Part shown: piece by piece, positions 10,444 to 24,598 of the stretch
Layout of the letters: every line of letters begins with the position of its first letter
Numbering within the stretch: the stretch's first letter is position 1
Assembly (NCBI GenBank): GCA_902533445.1
Contig: CACALX010000004.1
Location: 62,001 to 126,000, forward strand
DNA from: an uncultured Pelagibacteraceae bacterium
GTDB taxonomy: Bacteria > Pseudomonadota > Alphaproteobacteria > Pelagibacterales > Pelagibacteraceae
Length of the DNA: 64,000 nucleotides
Reading direction: 5' to 3'
Position numbers and translations under genes: made by a program
The notes under the pieces: model-generated
The model's input: only the letters and a program-made list of their open reading frames with translations
Told to the model about the DNA's origin: nothing
The model's database searches: none

Positions 10444-12399
10444 ATGAAATTTCCTGTTCTATTACCTAATATTTTTGATCATCCATTTACTTATGAAAGT
10501 AGTATTGATCTCAAATTGGGAGACTACGTGGAGGTTCCTTTTGGTAAATCAAAAATTACAGGTGTAGTTTGGAATGAATTTGAAAAAAATAGCAACAAAA
10601 CATTTAAAATAAAAAAAGTTTTGAAGAAGTTAGACGTGACTCCTCTAAAAAAAAATACTATTAAATTTTTAAACTGGTTTTCAGAGTACAATATTATTCC
10701 AAAAGGAATGGCTCTAAAGCTTATTTTATTAAGCAGTCATGCAATAGAAAATAAGGAGCTAAGTTCTTATAATAATTTTAAAAGTGAAATTAAAAATACA
10801 TCCATAAAATTAACCAAAGATCAAATCAAAGCATATCAAGAAATGGTAAGCACTAACCAAAATTTTAGAGTGCACGTCTTACAAGGAACAACAGGATCAG
10901 GTAAAACTCTTGTATATTTTGAAGCTTTGAAAAACCTTATAAAACAAGGATATCAGGGCTTAATTTTGTTACCTGAGATAGGTTTGACAGGTCAATTTGA
11001 AAAAAAATTTAATGAATATTTTGGTTTTAATGCAGCAGTGTGGCACTCAGGAGTTTCAAAAAAAAAGAAAGAATTAATTTGGAGTGGAATATCAAATGGA
11101 GAAGTTAAAGTAATTATAGGAGCAAGATCATCATTATTTTTACCTTTTAAAAATCTAGGTATGATAATTGTAGATGAAGAACACGATCAATCGTTTAAAC
11201 AAGATGAAGGTGTAACTTATAATGCACGGGATATGGCAATCTCTAGAGCTTCATTTGAAAATATACCAGTTAATTTAGTCACCGCTGTTCCATCAATTGA
11301 AACTTTTGAAAATATTCAAAAAGGAAAATATTCCTTATCAAGACTTACAGAGAGATATAAAAATGCCTCATTACCAAATTATGAAATTATAGATCTTAAT
11401 AAGACCAAACTCGAAAAACAATCGTGGTTATCAGATAAAATAATTGAAAAAGTAAATTTTCACCTTGAGAGAAAAGATCAGGTTTTATTTTTTTTAAATA
11501 GAAGAGGTTTTTCACCTCATGCCTTGTGTAAAAATTGTTTAACAAGTTATTCTTGTCCAAATTGTACTATCAATCTTGTTTATCATAAAAATAAAAATAA
11601 TTTATTATGTCACTATTGTGGTTTTAAAGCTGATTTAAAAAGAGATTGTTCAAAAGAGGGTGAATGTAATTTTGTCTTTAGTGGACCTGGTGTAGAGAGA
11701 ATATCTGAGGAAGTTAAAAAAAAATTCCCTAATAAAGAAGTTGAAATTTTTTCAAGTGATACAATGAATAAAAAAGACTCATCAAATAAGTTAGAAAGAA
11801 TTGTAAATAATCAAATTGAGATATTAGTTGGTACACAATTAATTTCTAAAGGATTTCACTTTCCAAGTTTAAATTGTATTGTTGTTGTTGATATTGATTT
11901 ATCAGCTAACGGGAATGATTTAAGAGGCGCAGAAAAAAATTTGCAGTTATATCATCAGTTATCAGGACGAGCTGGAAGAACAGGAAAACCTGCAACAGTA
12001 TATTTTCAAACTTACAATAATAATAAGAATATGATTTTAGAAATTACAAATAAAAATCCTGATATATTTTTAAAAAGAGAACTAGAAATTAGAAAAAAAA
12101 ATAAACTTCCACCTTATCAAAGATTTATTTCTCTGATCATGACTGGAGAAAATCAAAAAAAATTAGAAAAAGAGGCTTATGACTTTAAAAATTATTTAGA
12201 AAATCATATTGAGGGAAATATACTAGGTCCAGTTGAGGCTCCTATATTTAGACTAAAAAGAAATTTTAGGGTCAGATTTTTAATTAGAGGTTCAAAATCT
12301 ATGAAACTACAAAATGCTATTGCAAAATCAGTTCCAAAATACAAATTTTCTAAAGGAATAAAACTTTCAGTTGATGTTGATCCAATTAACTTCAATTAG
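10444..12399 (+). CDS. priA: Primosomal protein N' (replication restart helicase)
   Basis: PriA, the 3'-5' DNA helicase that reloads the replisome at stalled forks. N-terminal 3'-end binding domain (about 1-105), Walker A GTTGSGKTLVYFEA (about 150), DEEH box in VDEEHDQSFKQ, and a cysteine-rich zinc region (CKNC, CPNC, CHYCG, and a last C-x6-C pair) inserted in the second helicase half, then the QLSGRAGRTGKP motif. At 651 residues it is shorter than E. coli PriA (732) but all blocks are present. Motif III reads TAVPSIET where most PriA proteins have SATPS. The downstream gap (12400-12507) holds a weak AAAAAG/CTTTTT hairpin and the atp leader. Confidence 0.95.
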   Translation: MKFPVLLPNIFDHPFTYESSIDLKLGDYVEVPFGKSKITGVVWNEFEKNSNKTFKIKKVLKKLDVTPLKKNTIKFLNWFSEYNIIPKGMALKLILLSSHAIENKELSSYNNFKSEIKNTSIKLTKDQIKAYQEMVSTNQNFRVHVLQGTTGSGKTLVYFEALKNLIKQGYQGLILLPEIGLTGQFEKKFNEYFGFNAAVWHSGVSKKKKELIWSGISNGEVKVIIGARSSLFLPFKNLGMIIVDEEHDQSFKQDEGVTYNARDMAISRASFENIPVNLVTAVPSIETFENIQKGKYSLSRLTERYKNASLPNYEIIDLNKTKLEKQSWLSDKIIEKVNFHLERKDQVLFFLNRRGFSPHALCKNCLTSYSCPNCTINLVYHKNKNNLLCHYCGFKADLKRDCSKEGECNFVFSGPGVERISEEVKKKFPNKEVEIFSSDTMNKKDSSNKLERIVNNQIEILVGTQLISKGFHFPSLNCIVVVDIDLSANGNDLRGAEKNLQLYHQLSGRAGRTGKPATVYFQTYNNNKNMILEITNKNPDIFLKRELEIRKKNKLPPYQRFISLIMTGENQKKLEKEAYDFKNYLENHIEGNILGPVEAPIFRLKRNFRVRFLIRGSKSMKLQNAIAKSVPKYKFSKGIKLSVDVDPINFN

Positions 12400-12495
12400 G
12401 CCCAAAAAAGAGGACTTTTTCGTCAATCAGTCACTTGAAGACATAAAGGTCATATGTTAATTAGAGCGTGATTTTAAAATAATCTTCAACATTTT

Positions 12496-12500
12496 AGAGG
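12496..12500 (+). promoter_or_regulatory. Ribosome binding site that fixes the TTG start of atpH
   Basis: AGAGG at 12496-12500 lies seven bases before TTG at 12508. No in-frame ATG is available near this position, so the RBS supports TTG as the real start of atpH. Confidence 0.7.
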
Positions 12501-12507
12501 TATCAAG

Positions 12508-13065
12508 TTGAGCAAAGACACAGGATTTTCAATTACTTCAGCAGAAAGGTATTCACTTGCGCTTTATGAATTATCTACTGAAAGCAATGTTGCATCCCAA
12601 ATAGAGGAGCAATCACTTTCAATTCTAAAATTATTAGAACAAAGCCAAGATTTTTCAAATTTAATAAAAGATCCAACTACTAGCCAAGATGATTTATTAA
12701 AAGTAGTTAATACAATTTCAGAAAATTATAAATTTGATCAATTGTTAAAAAACTTCTTAAGTTTTTTAATTCAAAAAAGGAGGTTCTTTTTTGTGAAAAG
12801 AATTCTTAAAAGTTTCATTGAAATTTGTTCAGAAAAAAGAGGTGAGTTAAAAGCAGAATTAAAGTCAGCTAAAGAGTTGTCTAATGATGAAATTACACAA
12901 ATTACAGAGGAATTAACTAAAAATTTTAGTTCAAAAATAAAATTAAACTACAAGCATGATGAAAGTTTAATAGGAGGTTTGGTGGTACAGGTAGGGAGTA
13001 CTATGGTGGATACCTCAATTAAAAGTAAATTACAACAAATCGAAAATAGAATGATAGAGGCATAA
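12508..13065 (+). CDS. atpH: ATP synthase F1 delta subunit
   Basis: Delta subunit (OSCP) of F1, part of the peripheral stalk joining F1 to the b subunits. 185 residues, all-helical N-terminal domain followed by the conserved C-terminal LIGGLVVQVGSTMVDTSIKSKL, the usual delta signature. Start is TTG, supported by the AGAGG ribosome site. It is the first gene of atpHAGDC; the F0 genes are not in this window, as is usual in alphaproteobacteria, where F1 and F0 are in separate operons. Stop and the atpA ATG are adjacent. Confidence 0.95.
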   Translation: MSKDTGFSITSAERYSLALYELSTESNVASQIEEQSLSILKLLEQSQDFSNLIKDPTTSQDDLLKVVNTISENYKFDQLLKNFLSFLIQKRRFFFVKRILKSFIEICSEKRGELKAELKSAKELSNDEITQITEELTKNFSSKIKLNYKHDESLIGGLVVQVGSTMVDTSIKSKLQQIENRMIEA

Positions 13066-14601
13066 ATGGAAATAAATCCTTCAGAAGTTACAAAGATATT
13101 AAAAGAACAAATTAAAAATTTTGGAGATAAAGCTGAGGTTACTGAAGTTGGTCAAGTTTTATCAGTTGGAGACGGTATCGCCAGAATTTATGGCCTTGAC
13201 AATGTTGAGGCTGGAGAGATGGTTGAATTTTCTGATGGCTCTAAAGGTATGGCCTTAAACTTAGAGAGCGAAAATGTTGGTGTTGTAATTTTTGGTGATG
13301 ATAGAAATATTAAAGAGGGAGATGTTGTAAAAAGAACAGGAAATATTGTTGATACACCAGTAGGAAAAGAACTTCTAGGTAGAGTAGTAGATGGTTTGGG
13401 AAATCCAATTGATGGTAAAGGTGCATTAGACAAAAGTGTACAAAAGAGCAGAGTAGAGGTTAAAGCTCCTGGAATTATCCCTAGACAATCAGTTAATGAA
13501 CCAATGCAAACGGGATTAAAATCAATTGATAGTTTGGTTCCAATTGGAAGAGGTCAAAGGGAATTAATTATTGGTGATAGACAAACAGGAAAAACTGCTG
13601 TTGCAGTTGATGCGATCATAAACCAAAAAAAGATCAATGAATCAGGTGACGAAAAACAAAAATTATATTGCATTTATGTTGCTGTAGGTCAGAAAAGATC
13701 AACTGTTAGACAAATTCAAAAAACTTTAGAAGAAGCTGGAGCAATGGAATATACAACGATTGTTGCAGCAACAGCATCAGACTCAGCACCACTTCAGTTT
13801 TTAGCTCCATATACTGGTTGTGCTATGGGTGAATATTTCAGAGATAATGGAATGCACGCATTAATTATCTACGATGATTTATCAAAACAAGCAGTTGCTT
13901 ATAGACAAATGTCTCTTCTATTAAGAAGACCTCCTGGACGTGAGGCTTACCCAGGAGATGTGTTCTACTTACATAGTAGATTGTTAGAAAGAGCTGCGAA
14001 ATTGAGTGATGAACATGGTGGAGGATCTTTAACAGCACTTCCAATTATTGAAACTCAAGGTGGAGACGTATCAGCGTTTATTCCAACAAACGTAATTTCA
14101 ATTACAGATGGTCAGATTTTCTTAGAAACTGAATTATTTAACCAAGGAATTAGACCTGCGATTAACGTTGGATTGTCAGTTTCTAGGGTAGGTTCATCTG
14201 CTCAAACTAAAGCTATGAAAAAAGTTTCAGGATCAATGAAACTTGAGCTTGCTCAATATAGAGAAATGGCAGCATTTGCTCAATTTGGATCGGATTTAGA
14301 TGCATCTACTCAACAGCTATTGAATAGAGGATCAAAATTAACTGAGCTTCTAAAACAAAAACAATATTCTCCAATGACAGTTGCTGAACAAGTAATTTCG
14401 GTTTTCTGTGGTGTTAAAGGATATCTTGATGATATTGATTTAAAAAATGTTGCAGGTTTTGAAAGTAAAATCATAGAGAAATGTAAATCAGAAAAACCCG
14501 AGATTATTGAGTCGATACAAAGTTCAGGAAAACTTGAAGAAGATAAAGAAAAGTTATTAGTTGAACTGATTGCTCAATTAAAGGAAACCCTTAAATTTTA
14601 A
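13066..14601 (+). CDS. atpA: ATP synthase F1 alpha subunit
   Basis: Non-catalytic nucleotide-binding alpha subunit of F1. 511 residues with the N-terminal beta barrel ([11 protein letters not shown]), the P-loop [13 protein letters not shown] (about 170-182), the [24 protein letters not shown] motif region and the alpha-subunit signature [14 protein letters not shown]. Very well conserved relative to its neighbours. Immediately follows atpH and is six bases from atpG. Confidence 0.99.
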   Translation: MEINPSEVTKILKEQIKNFGDKAEVTEVGQVLSVGDGIARIYGLDNVEAGEMVEFSDGSKGMALNLESENVGVVIFGDDRNIKEGDVVKRTGNIVDTPVGKELLGRVVDGLGNPIDGKGALDKSVQKSRVEVKAPGIIPRQSVNEPMQTGLKSIDSLVPIGRGQRELIIGDRQTGKTAVAVDAIINQKKINESGDEKQKLYCIYVAVGQKRSTVRQIQKTLEEAGAMEYTTIVAATASDSAPLQFLAPYTGCAMGEYFRDNGMHALIIYDDLSKQAVAYRQMSLLLRRPPGREAYPGDVFYLHSRLLERAAKLSDEHGGGSLTALPIIETQGGDVSAFIPTNVISITDGQIFLETELFNQGIRPAINVGLSVSRVGSSAQTKAMKKVSGSMKLELAQYREMAAFAQFGSDLDASTQQLLNRGSKLTELLKQKQYSPMTVAEQVISVFCGVKGYLDDIDLKNVAGFESKIIEKCKSEKPEIIESIQSSGKLEEDKEKLLVELIAQLKETLKF

Positions 14602-14607
14602 TTAGAT

Positions 14608-16900
<2,293 letters not shown>

Positions 16901-16901
<1 letters not shown>

Positions 16902-17293
16902 TGAGCGAAGAATTTAAAATTGAGATAGTAAATCCTGAAAAATCTTTTTTAGTTAAAGAAGATGTATCAGAAGTAGTAGTACCTGCTTTTGAGGGAGAAA
17001 TGGGGATATTAAAAGATCACATTTCAATTATCTCATTTTTAAAACCTGGCATCATTAAAGTAAGCTCAAAATCTGGTGATGAAAATTATTATGTTGAGGA
17101 TGGTATAGTAGAGTTTAAAAATAATAATTTATCTATTCTAACAAGCTCAATTTATAATTTATCTGACATGGATAAATCTGTTCAACAGGATTTACTGAAA
17201 AAAGCTGAAGAAGAGGCAGGAAAGTCAGATATTAATGATCAAGCTAAATATTTAGTAGACCAAAAAATTGAAGTTTTAAAAACTCTTAATTAA
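16901..17293 (+). CDS. atpC: ATP synthase F1 epsilon subunit
   Basis: Epsilon subunit, bound to the foot of gamma and regulating ATPase activity. 130 residues: N-terminal beta sandwich with the typical VVVPAFEGEMGILKDHISII, where family members have P-x-x-G-x-x-G-x-L-x-x-H, and a C-terminal helical part that is clearly present (about 85-130). Last gene of atpHAGDC; its end overlaps the convergent rppH by eight bases, leaving no room for a separate terminator. Confidence 0.95.
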
Positions 17294-17762
17294 GAATTTT
17301 TTTTACTTTATCTTTAACTTCTTTGTACACGTGTAGTTTAAAATCAACTACTAAGTCTGTAATTTTATCGAGTTCTACCCATTTCCATTCTAAAAATTCA
17401 GGGTGTTTGGTTTTGATGTTTATTTCATTATCCATTCCAACAAATCTCATTAAAAACCATTTTTGCTTTTGACCTCTGTACTTTCCTTTCCAAATCAAAC
17501 CAAGCAATCTATCTGGAAGTTCATAAGTTATAGTTCCATTTAATTCTTTAATTAGTTCAACGTTTTTAATACTGGTTTCTTCTTCAAGTTCTCTGTAAGC
17601 AGCTTTTAAAAAATCTTCACCTTCATCTACACCACCTTGGGGCATTTGCCAAAAATTTTTGGGGTTATCTATTCTTTTGGCAACAAATACTTTGTTCTCT
17701 TTATTTAACACAACAATTCCAACTCCACTTCTTAGTGGAAGATTATTTAAATCTTTTTTCAT
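17286..17762 (-). CDS. rppH: RNA pyrophosphohydrolase (Nudix)
   Basis: Nudix hydrolase that removes pyrophosphate from the 5' end of transcripts to start RNA decay (also known as dinucleoside polyphosphate hydrolase, NudH/IalA). 158 residues, typical N-terminus LPLRSGVGIVVLNKENKVFVAKR and WQMPQGGVDEGE. The Nudix box G-x5-E-x7-REL-x-EE is intact except that the last glycine is serine (EETSI). It is the last gene of the obgE-proBA-nadD-rsfS-ctpA-rppH run, one base after ctpA, and overlaps atpC tail to tail. Confidence 0.93.
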   Translation of the reverse strand: MKKDLNNLPLRSGVGIVVLNKENKVFVAKRIDNPKNFWQMPQGGVDEGEDFLKAAYRELEEETSIKNVELIKELNGTITYELPDRLLGLIWKGKYRGQKQKWFLMRFVGMDNEINIKTKHPEFLEWKWVELDKITDLVVDFKLHVYKEVKDKVKKILN

Positions 17763-17763
17763 T

Positions 17764-18900
17764 TTATCCGTTAAGTAATTTAATTGCGTAATTAAGCTGG
17801 TTATCTGTGTCGGTTCTTATTTTAAAATTATCACCATCTTCATTCACTTCTATGTCTGGACGTACACCAACCTCAGATATAGATTTTCCAGATGGAAGAT
17901 AATATTTTGCAACAGTCAAACGTATTGCGCCTTTATTTTTAAGAGGAATAATAGATTGAACTGAACCTTTTCCATAACTGTTTTCACCTATAACAATTGC
18001 TCTTTTGTGGTCTTTTAAAGCTCCTGCAACAATTTCTGATGCTGAAGCTGATCCATAATTTATCAGTACTAACAAAGTTTTTCCATCAGTTATGTCTCCT
18101 TTTTTTGCAAACCATTTTCTATTATCAGATTTTTTTCTACTTTTTGTGGAGACAATTTCACCATTTTCTAAAAAGAAATCAGATATTCTTATTGCTTGGT
18201 TCAGTAATCCACCTGGATTATTTCTTAAATCCAAAATAAATGAATTAAGATTTTTATTTTTTTTTAGTTCCTCTATTTGTTTTTCTATTTGATCACTGCT
18301 GTTTTCATTAAATGAAGTTAATCTAATATAACCAATATTTTCCTCTAGTAACTCTGACTTAACTGATTGAATTTCAATTATTTCTCTAGTGATATTAAAT
18401 GTTAACGCTTTTTTTTCTCCTCTACGTCTAACTGTTAATTCTATACTTGAACCTACTGGACCTCGCATTAAATCAACAGCTTCACTTAGTGATTTTCCTT
18501 GAACTTGGGTATTATTAATTTTCACAATGTAATCACCAGCTTTTAATCCAGCTTTTGATGCTGGTGTGTCGTCAATAGGTGAAATAACTTTAACAACTCC
18601 TGCTTCCATGCCTACCTCAATTCCAAGGCCACCAAATTCACCGCTAGTTTCTGTTTGCATTTCCTCCAGAATTTCAGGAGACATATAAGAAGAATAAGGG
18701 TCTAAAGATTGAAGTAAACCATTGATAGCAGAGTCCATGCTTTCGGATTGGTTGATCTCATCAATATACTCACTATTTATTTTTTCTAAAACCTCACCAA
18801 ATAAATCTATCTTTTTGTAAATATCTACTTCAGAAGAGTTTGCTGAACTTAAACAAAAAAATGATAAAAAAATAAATGAGTAATATTTAATTATTTTCAT
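17764..18900 (-). CDS. ctpA: Carboxyl-terminal processing protease (S41 family)
   Basis: Periplasmic C-terminal processing protease. Signal peptide at residues 1-22 (ending near SSANSSE), PDZ domain about 85-165 (GGLGIEV, ASKAGLKAGDYIVKIN), and an S41 catalytic domain with the nucleophilic serine in NYGSASASEI (283-290) and the general-base Lys311 in SYGKGSVQS. 378 residues is short compared with about 440 in many alphaproteobacteria. It overlaps rsfS by four bases (ATGA). Likely substrates are periplasmic or murein-linked proteins, but these cannot be read from sequence. Confidence 0.95.
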   Translation of the reverse strand: MKIIKYYSFIFLSFFCLSSANSSEVDIYKKIDLFGEVLEKINSEYIDEINQSESMDSAINGLLQSLDPYSSYMSPEILEEMQTETSGEFGGLGIEVGMEAGVVKVISPIDDTPASKAGLKAGDYIVKINNTQVQGKSLSEAVDLMRGPVGSSIELTVRRRGEKKALTFNITREIIEIQSVKSELLEENIGYIRLTSFNENSSDQIEKQIEELKKNKNLNSFILDLRNNPGGLLNQAIRISDFFLENGEIVSTKSRKKSDNRKWFAKKGDITDGKTLLVLINYGSASASEIVAGALKDHKRAIVIGENSYGKGSVQSIIPLKNKGAIRLTVAKYYLPSGKSISEVGVRPDIEVNEDGDNFKIRTDTDNQLNYAIKLLNG

Positions 18901-19247
18901 ATCATTACTTTTTCTTTAGGAATAAATTCTGACCAGATTTTTTCTAATTCATAAAATTTTCTTTTTTCTGGGTGAAAAATATGAACGATTAGATCTATAC
19001 CGTCTACTAATTTCCATTCACTACTTTCTTTACCTTCAATTTTAGAGTCTTTAATTCCATTATCTTTAAGCTTTCCTAACACTTGTTCAGATAAAGACTG
19101 TATATGTCTAGATGATGTACCGCTTGCTATTATCATATAATCTGCCATCGAACTTTTATCTTTTAGATCAATAGTTACTATGTCTTCAGCTTTGTTAAGA
19201 TCTAATGTGGTGATTACAATTTCTTTGAGATCTGAAATTTTATCCAT
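18897..19247 (-). CDS. rsfS: Ribosome silencing factor
   Basis: RsfS (Iojap/DUF143), which binds ribosomal protein uL14 and blocks subunit joining when nutrients are short. 116 residues with the family pattern: D-K-SSMADYMIIASGTSSRHIQ, KIEGKESSEWKLVDGIDLIVHIF and RKFYELEKIW. It lies between nadD and ctpA, as in most bacteria, and starts 17 bases after the nadD stop. High confidence. Confidence 0.95.
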   Translation of the reverse strand: MDKISDLKEIVITTLDLNKAEDIVTIDLKDKSSMADYMIIASGTSSRHIQSLSEQVLGKLKDNGIKDSKIEGKESSEWKLVDGIDLIVHIFHPEKRKFYELEKIWSEFIPKEKVMI

Positions 19248-19264
19248 TAATTAAATTTAGACTA

Positions 19265-19786
19265 TCAAATTTTTCTTAATTGAGAAGATGAAATGTTGAC
19301 TTTATTAAACTCTATGAATTTGAGGGTGGTATTACCGAGAGCCCTAAATGTCTGTGATTTTAATGAGTTTTTTTTATAGCCATGTCTATCGAAAACTAAA
19401 ATATTACACTTTTGTGAAATAGATTTTGATTTATACCATTTGTGAAAATTTATTAAGTTATCTGCTCCCATTAAAAAATAGATTTCAATATTTTTATTTT
19501 TTTTCAAATGATTAATTAAATCGATTGTTTTATTTGAATTAATTTTATTTTCATAAAATCTCACTTTTATAAATGAATTGTTACCAACAATTTTTTTACA
19601 GAATTTTATTCTTTCAGAAACTGAGGTTTTACTCTGGTTTTTAAAAGGATTTTTTTTTGTGATTGCCCAAATAATGTTTTTAAGCTCAAATCTTTTTTTT
19701 GCTTCTTTTGAAATTGCCAGATGACCTTTATGAGCAGGATCAAATGATCCTCCTAAAATTCCTATTTTTGTCTTATTTAATTTCAA
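19265..19786 (-). CDS. nadD: Nicotinate-nucleotide adenylyltransferase, C-terminally short
   Basis: NadD adenylates nicotinate mononucleotide in NAD synthesis. N-terminal GGSFDPAHKGHLAIS contains the HxGH-type nucleotidyl transferase site; WAITKKNPFK and YFLMGADNLINFHKW are family landmarks. At 173 residues it is short: the protein stops at ISSSQLRKI, that is, right after the ISSTxxR nucleotide-binding motif, without the usual last 20 or so residues (YLVPxxVxxYI). No continuation is found in the other frames of the 17 bases before rsfS, so this looks like a genuine shortening and not a frameshift. Confidence 0.92.
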   Translation of the reverse strand: MKLNKTKIGILGGSFDPAHKGHLAISKEAKKRFELKNIIWAITKKNPFKNQSKTSVSERIKFCKKIVGNNSFIKVRFYENKINSNKTIDLINHLKKNKNIEIYFLMGADNLINFHKWYKSKSISQKCNILVFDRHGYKKNSLKSQTFRALGNTTLKFIEFNKVNISSSQLRKI

Positions 19787-19787
19787 A

Positions 19788-21038
19788 TTAATTTCTTATT
19801 TTACCGTTACTTGTAATTTGATATTTATATGAAACAAGTTGATTAAGTCCTACCGGCCCTCTTGGTGGTAATACATTGGTAGAAATTCCAACTTCTCCTC
19901 CGAACCCAAATTCACCTCCATCTGCAAATTGAGTTGAAGTGTTATGCATAGCAATAGAGCTTTTGACTTCCTTTAGAAATTGATTAGCTGTTTTTTTGTT
20001 TTTTGTAATTATTGAGTCTGTATGCATTGTTCCATACTTATTAATATGACTTATAGCTTCATTGAGGTTGTTTACTATTTTAACTGAAACTATTGAGCTT
20101 AAATATTCTTTAGACCAATCTTTTTCAGTAACTTTAAAAAGTTTACCTTTGTAAAATTTAGCCAAAGTCTTTTCTCCATAAATTTTACAACCATTTTTTT
20201 CCAAATTGCCCAGGATTGTATTGCTAAATTTTTTAACAATATTTTTATGTAGAATAATGGTTTCAGTCGCCCCACATATGCTGGTGTTTCTTAATTTTGC
20301 GTTAACTACAACGCTATTTGCCATCTTTAGTTCAGCGTCTTTGTCGACATATGTATGACAAATACCCTCAAGATGACCAATTATAGGAATTTTAGAAAGT
20401 TCTTGAACTTTTCTTACAAGATTTTTTCCACCTCGTGGAATTATCACATCAATATATTCTTTCATTTTGGAAAGCATTACATCAACCATCTTTCTGTTTT
20501 TAGAATCTATAAATTGTATAAAGTTTTCATCGACTTTATTTTTTTTGAGCGCTTTTCTAAAAAGTTTTGACAAAACTCTATTTGAATTTATTGCTTCAGA
20601 ACCTCCTCTTAAGATTACTGCATTACCTGATTTGAAACATAAACCCGCAACATCTGATGTAACATTTGGCCTACTTTCATAAATTACACCAATAACTCCT
20701 ATTGGAATTGATACTCTACTAATATTTAATCCATTAGGTCTTTTCCACTTTTCTAAAACATGATTAGTAGGATCTTTAAATCTAATAATGCTATTAATAG
20801 AACTTTTGATGTCGTTTATTTTTTTCTCATTTAAATGAAGTCTATTAATTAAATTTTCTTTTAATCCTATTTTTTTTGCATAATTAATATCTTTAGTATT
20901 TTCTTTAATTATCAAACCTTTATTTTCGTCGAGCATTTTAGCATAGGAGGCTAAAACATTATTTTTAATTTTTGTGTCTATTTTATATTGACTTGCTTTT
21001 CTTGCTCTTTTACCGATTAAATTCATATAATTATTCAT
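19788..21038 (-). CDS. proA: Gamma-glutamyl phosphate reductase
   Basis: Second enzyme of proline synthesis, reducing glutamyl-5-phosphate to glutamate semialdehyde with NADPH. 416 residues, aldehyde-dehydrogenase fold, with the substrate loop PIGVIGVIYESRPNVTSDVA, ALCFKSGNAVILRGGSEA and the catalytic cysteine in RNTSICGATET. Ends with HNTSTQFADGGEFGFGGEVGIST, the proA C-terminal signature. Adjacent to proB with no spacer, as expected for the channelled unstable intermediate. Confidence 0.97.
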   Translation of the reverse strand: MNNYMNLIGKRARKASQYKIDTKIKNNVLASYAKMLDENKGLIIKENTKDINYAKKIGLKENLINRLHLNEKKINDIKSSINSIIRFKDPTNHVLEKWKRPNGLNISRVSIPIGVIGVIYESRPNVTSDVAGLCFKSGNAVILRGGSEAINSNRVLSKLFRKALKKNKVDENFIQFIDSKNRKMVDVMLSKMKEYIDVIIPRGGKNLVRKVQELSKIPIIGHLEGICHTYVDKDAELKMANSVVVNAKLRNTSICGATETIILHKNIVKKFSNTILGNLEKNGCKIYGEKTLAKFYKGKLFKVTEKDWSKEYLSSIVSVKIVNNLNEAISHINKYGTMHTDSIITKNKKTANQFLKEVKSSIAMHNTSTQFADGGEFGFGGEVGISTNVLPPRGPVGLNQLVSYKYQITSNGKIRN

Positions 21039-23399
<2,361 letters not shown>

Positions 23400-23413
23400 A
23401 ATTTACCTAATAA

Positions 23414-23812
23414 TTATTTACTTGCAGCTTCTTTAACTTCCTCTTTTTTGGAAGCTGGTTTAATTTTTTCAGCTTCAGATAATACTTTACCATCTTTTGA
23501 AAAAATTTTGTTAATTCTTATCAAAGAAAATTGTTGTCTATGTCCATTTTTTCTTCTTGAATTTTGTCTTCTTCTTTTTTTGAAAATTAGAATTGTTCTA
23601 TTTTTACTATTTTTAATTAAATCTGCCTCTACCTTAGCTCCGTTAATATTAGGAGTTCCAACTTCAATATTTTTATCATCTCCGTATGCTAGGATTTCAT
23701 TAAATTCTATCTTAGTTTCAGGCTTTGAGTCTGTTAGTTTTTCGATTTTTAATATTTCACCAGATTTAACTCTGTACTGTTTACCACCTGTTTTTATTAC
23801 TGCGTATGACAT
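23414..23812 (-). CDS. rplU: 50S ribosomal protein L21
   Basis: bL21, a 23S rRNA-binding protein. MSYAVIKTGGKQYRVKSGEI and FKKRRRQNSRRKNGHRQQF are definitive. At 132 residues it has a lysine/glutamate-rich tail (about 105-132) beyond the usual 103-residue core, as in many alphaproteobacteria. First gene of the minus-strand run ending at rppH; a good promoter lies just upstream. Confidence 0.98.
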   Translation of the reverse strand: MSYAVIKTGGKQYRVKSGEILKIEKLTDSKPETKIEFNEILAYGDDKNIEVGTPNINGAKVEADLIKNSKNRTILIFKKRRRQNSRRKNGHRQQFSLIRINKIFSKDGKVLSEAEKIKPASKKEEVKEAASK

Positions 23813-23840
23813 AGTATGAATTTTAAATTTAAGTTAACGC

Positions 23841-23868
23841 AATATAGTTACCGGAAGCCTATAGTCAA
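23841..23868 (-). promoter_or_regulatory. rplU operon promoter
   Basis: On the minus strand TTGACT (23863-23868), 16-base spacer, TATATT (23841-23846). Predicted start near 23834, giving a leader of about 20 bases before the rplU ATG at 23812. One of the best sigma-70 matches in the window. Confidence 0.65.
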
Positions 23869-23878
23869 GCCGAATTAG

Positions 23879-24598
23879 TTAGAAATTATCCTTTAAATCC
23901 CTTAATTTTGAAAAGGTTTTTAAGTCATTTGCTCTTAAAAAAATATTACAATCAATTTCATCTTGTAAGGTTGATGGAATAGTAGGCAAATTATTATTTC
24001 TTTGTTTTTTTATAAATTCTATTTTCTTTAACAAAAAAGAATTTTCAGAATCATGTTCCAAGCAGAATTTTGAATTGTTTAGAGTATATTCATGACCACA
24101 ATAGATTTTGGTTTCTTTAGGTAAGGATTTTAATTTATTCAAAGAGTTATACATTTGTTCATATGTACCCTCAAAAATTCTACCACACCCAAGTGAAAAG
24201 AGTGTATCTCCTGTGAATAGTAAGTTTTCGTTGAAAAAATAAAAACAAATATGTCCCGTGGTGTGTCCTGGGATATGAATAATTTTAGCTTTAAAATTTC
24301 CACTATTCCAAATTTCATTATCTTTTAATAAGATATCAATTTCTGGTATCCTTTTTGCATCTCCATTAAATCCCAAAATAACTGATCCAAATTTTTTTTT
24401 TAATTCAGTGTTACCTCCAACATGATCGTAATGATGATGAGTATTTAAAATATATTTTAATTTAATATTTTTACCGCTTAAGTAATCAATTATTGGTTTA
24501 GCTTCACTTGGATCAACAACACAAGCTTCAAGTTTATCTTCATCAATAATTAAATAACTATAATTATCTTCTAGACAGGGTATAATTTCTACTTTCAT
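23879..24598 (-). CDS. gloB: Hydroxyacylglutathione hydrolase (glyoxalase II)
   Basis: Metallo-beta-lactamase fold thioesterase hydrolysing S-lactoylglutathione in methylglyoxal detoxification. 239 residues with the metal-binding THHHYDHVGG (about 53-62), IHIPGHTTGHICFYF, FTGDTLFSLGCGRIFEG and CGHEYT, the full ligand set of the glyoxalase II subfamily, plus the C-terminal substrate-binding part. It follows metW with no gap (TAA then ATG), so it appears to be the third gene of the metX operon. Confidence 0.94.
   Translation of the reverse strand: MKVEIIPCLEDNYSYLIIDEDKLEACVVDPSEAKPIIDYLSGKNIKLKYILNTHHHYDHVGGNTELKKKFGSVILGFNGDAKRIPEIDILLKDNEIWNSGNFKAKIIHIPGHTTGHICFYFFNENLLFTGDTLFSLGCGRIFEGTYEQMYNSLNKLKSLPKETKIYCGHEYTLNNSKFCLEHDSENSFLLKKIEFIKKQRNNNLPTIPSTLQDEIDCNIFLRANDLKTFSKLRDLKDNF

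Noticed and set aside
12400-12507. Intrinsic terminator after priA
   Set aside because: AAAAAG-AGGA-CTTTTT is a six-base all but A/T stem and the T-run belongs to the stem itself; too weak to call.
19248-19264. Frameshift that cut nadD
   Set aside because: The other two frames after the stop do not encode the missing NadD tail, and rsfS starts 17 bases later.
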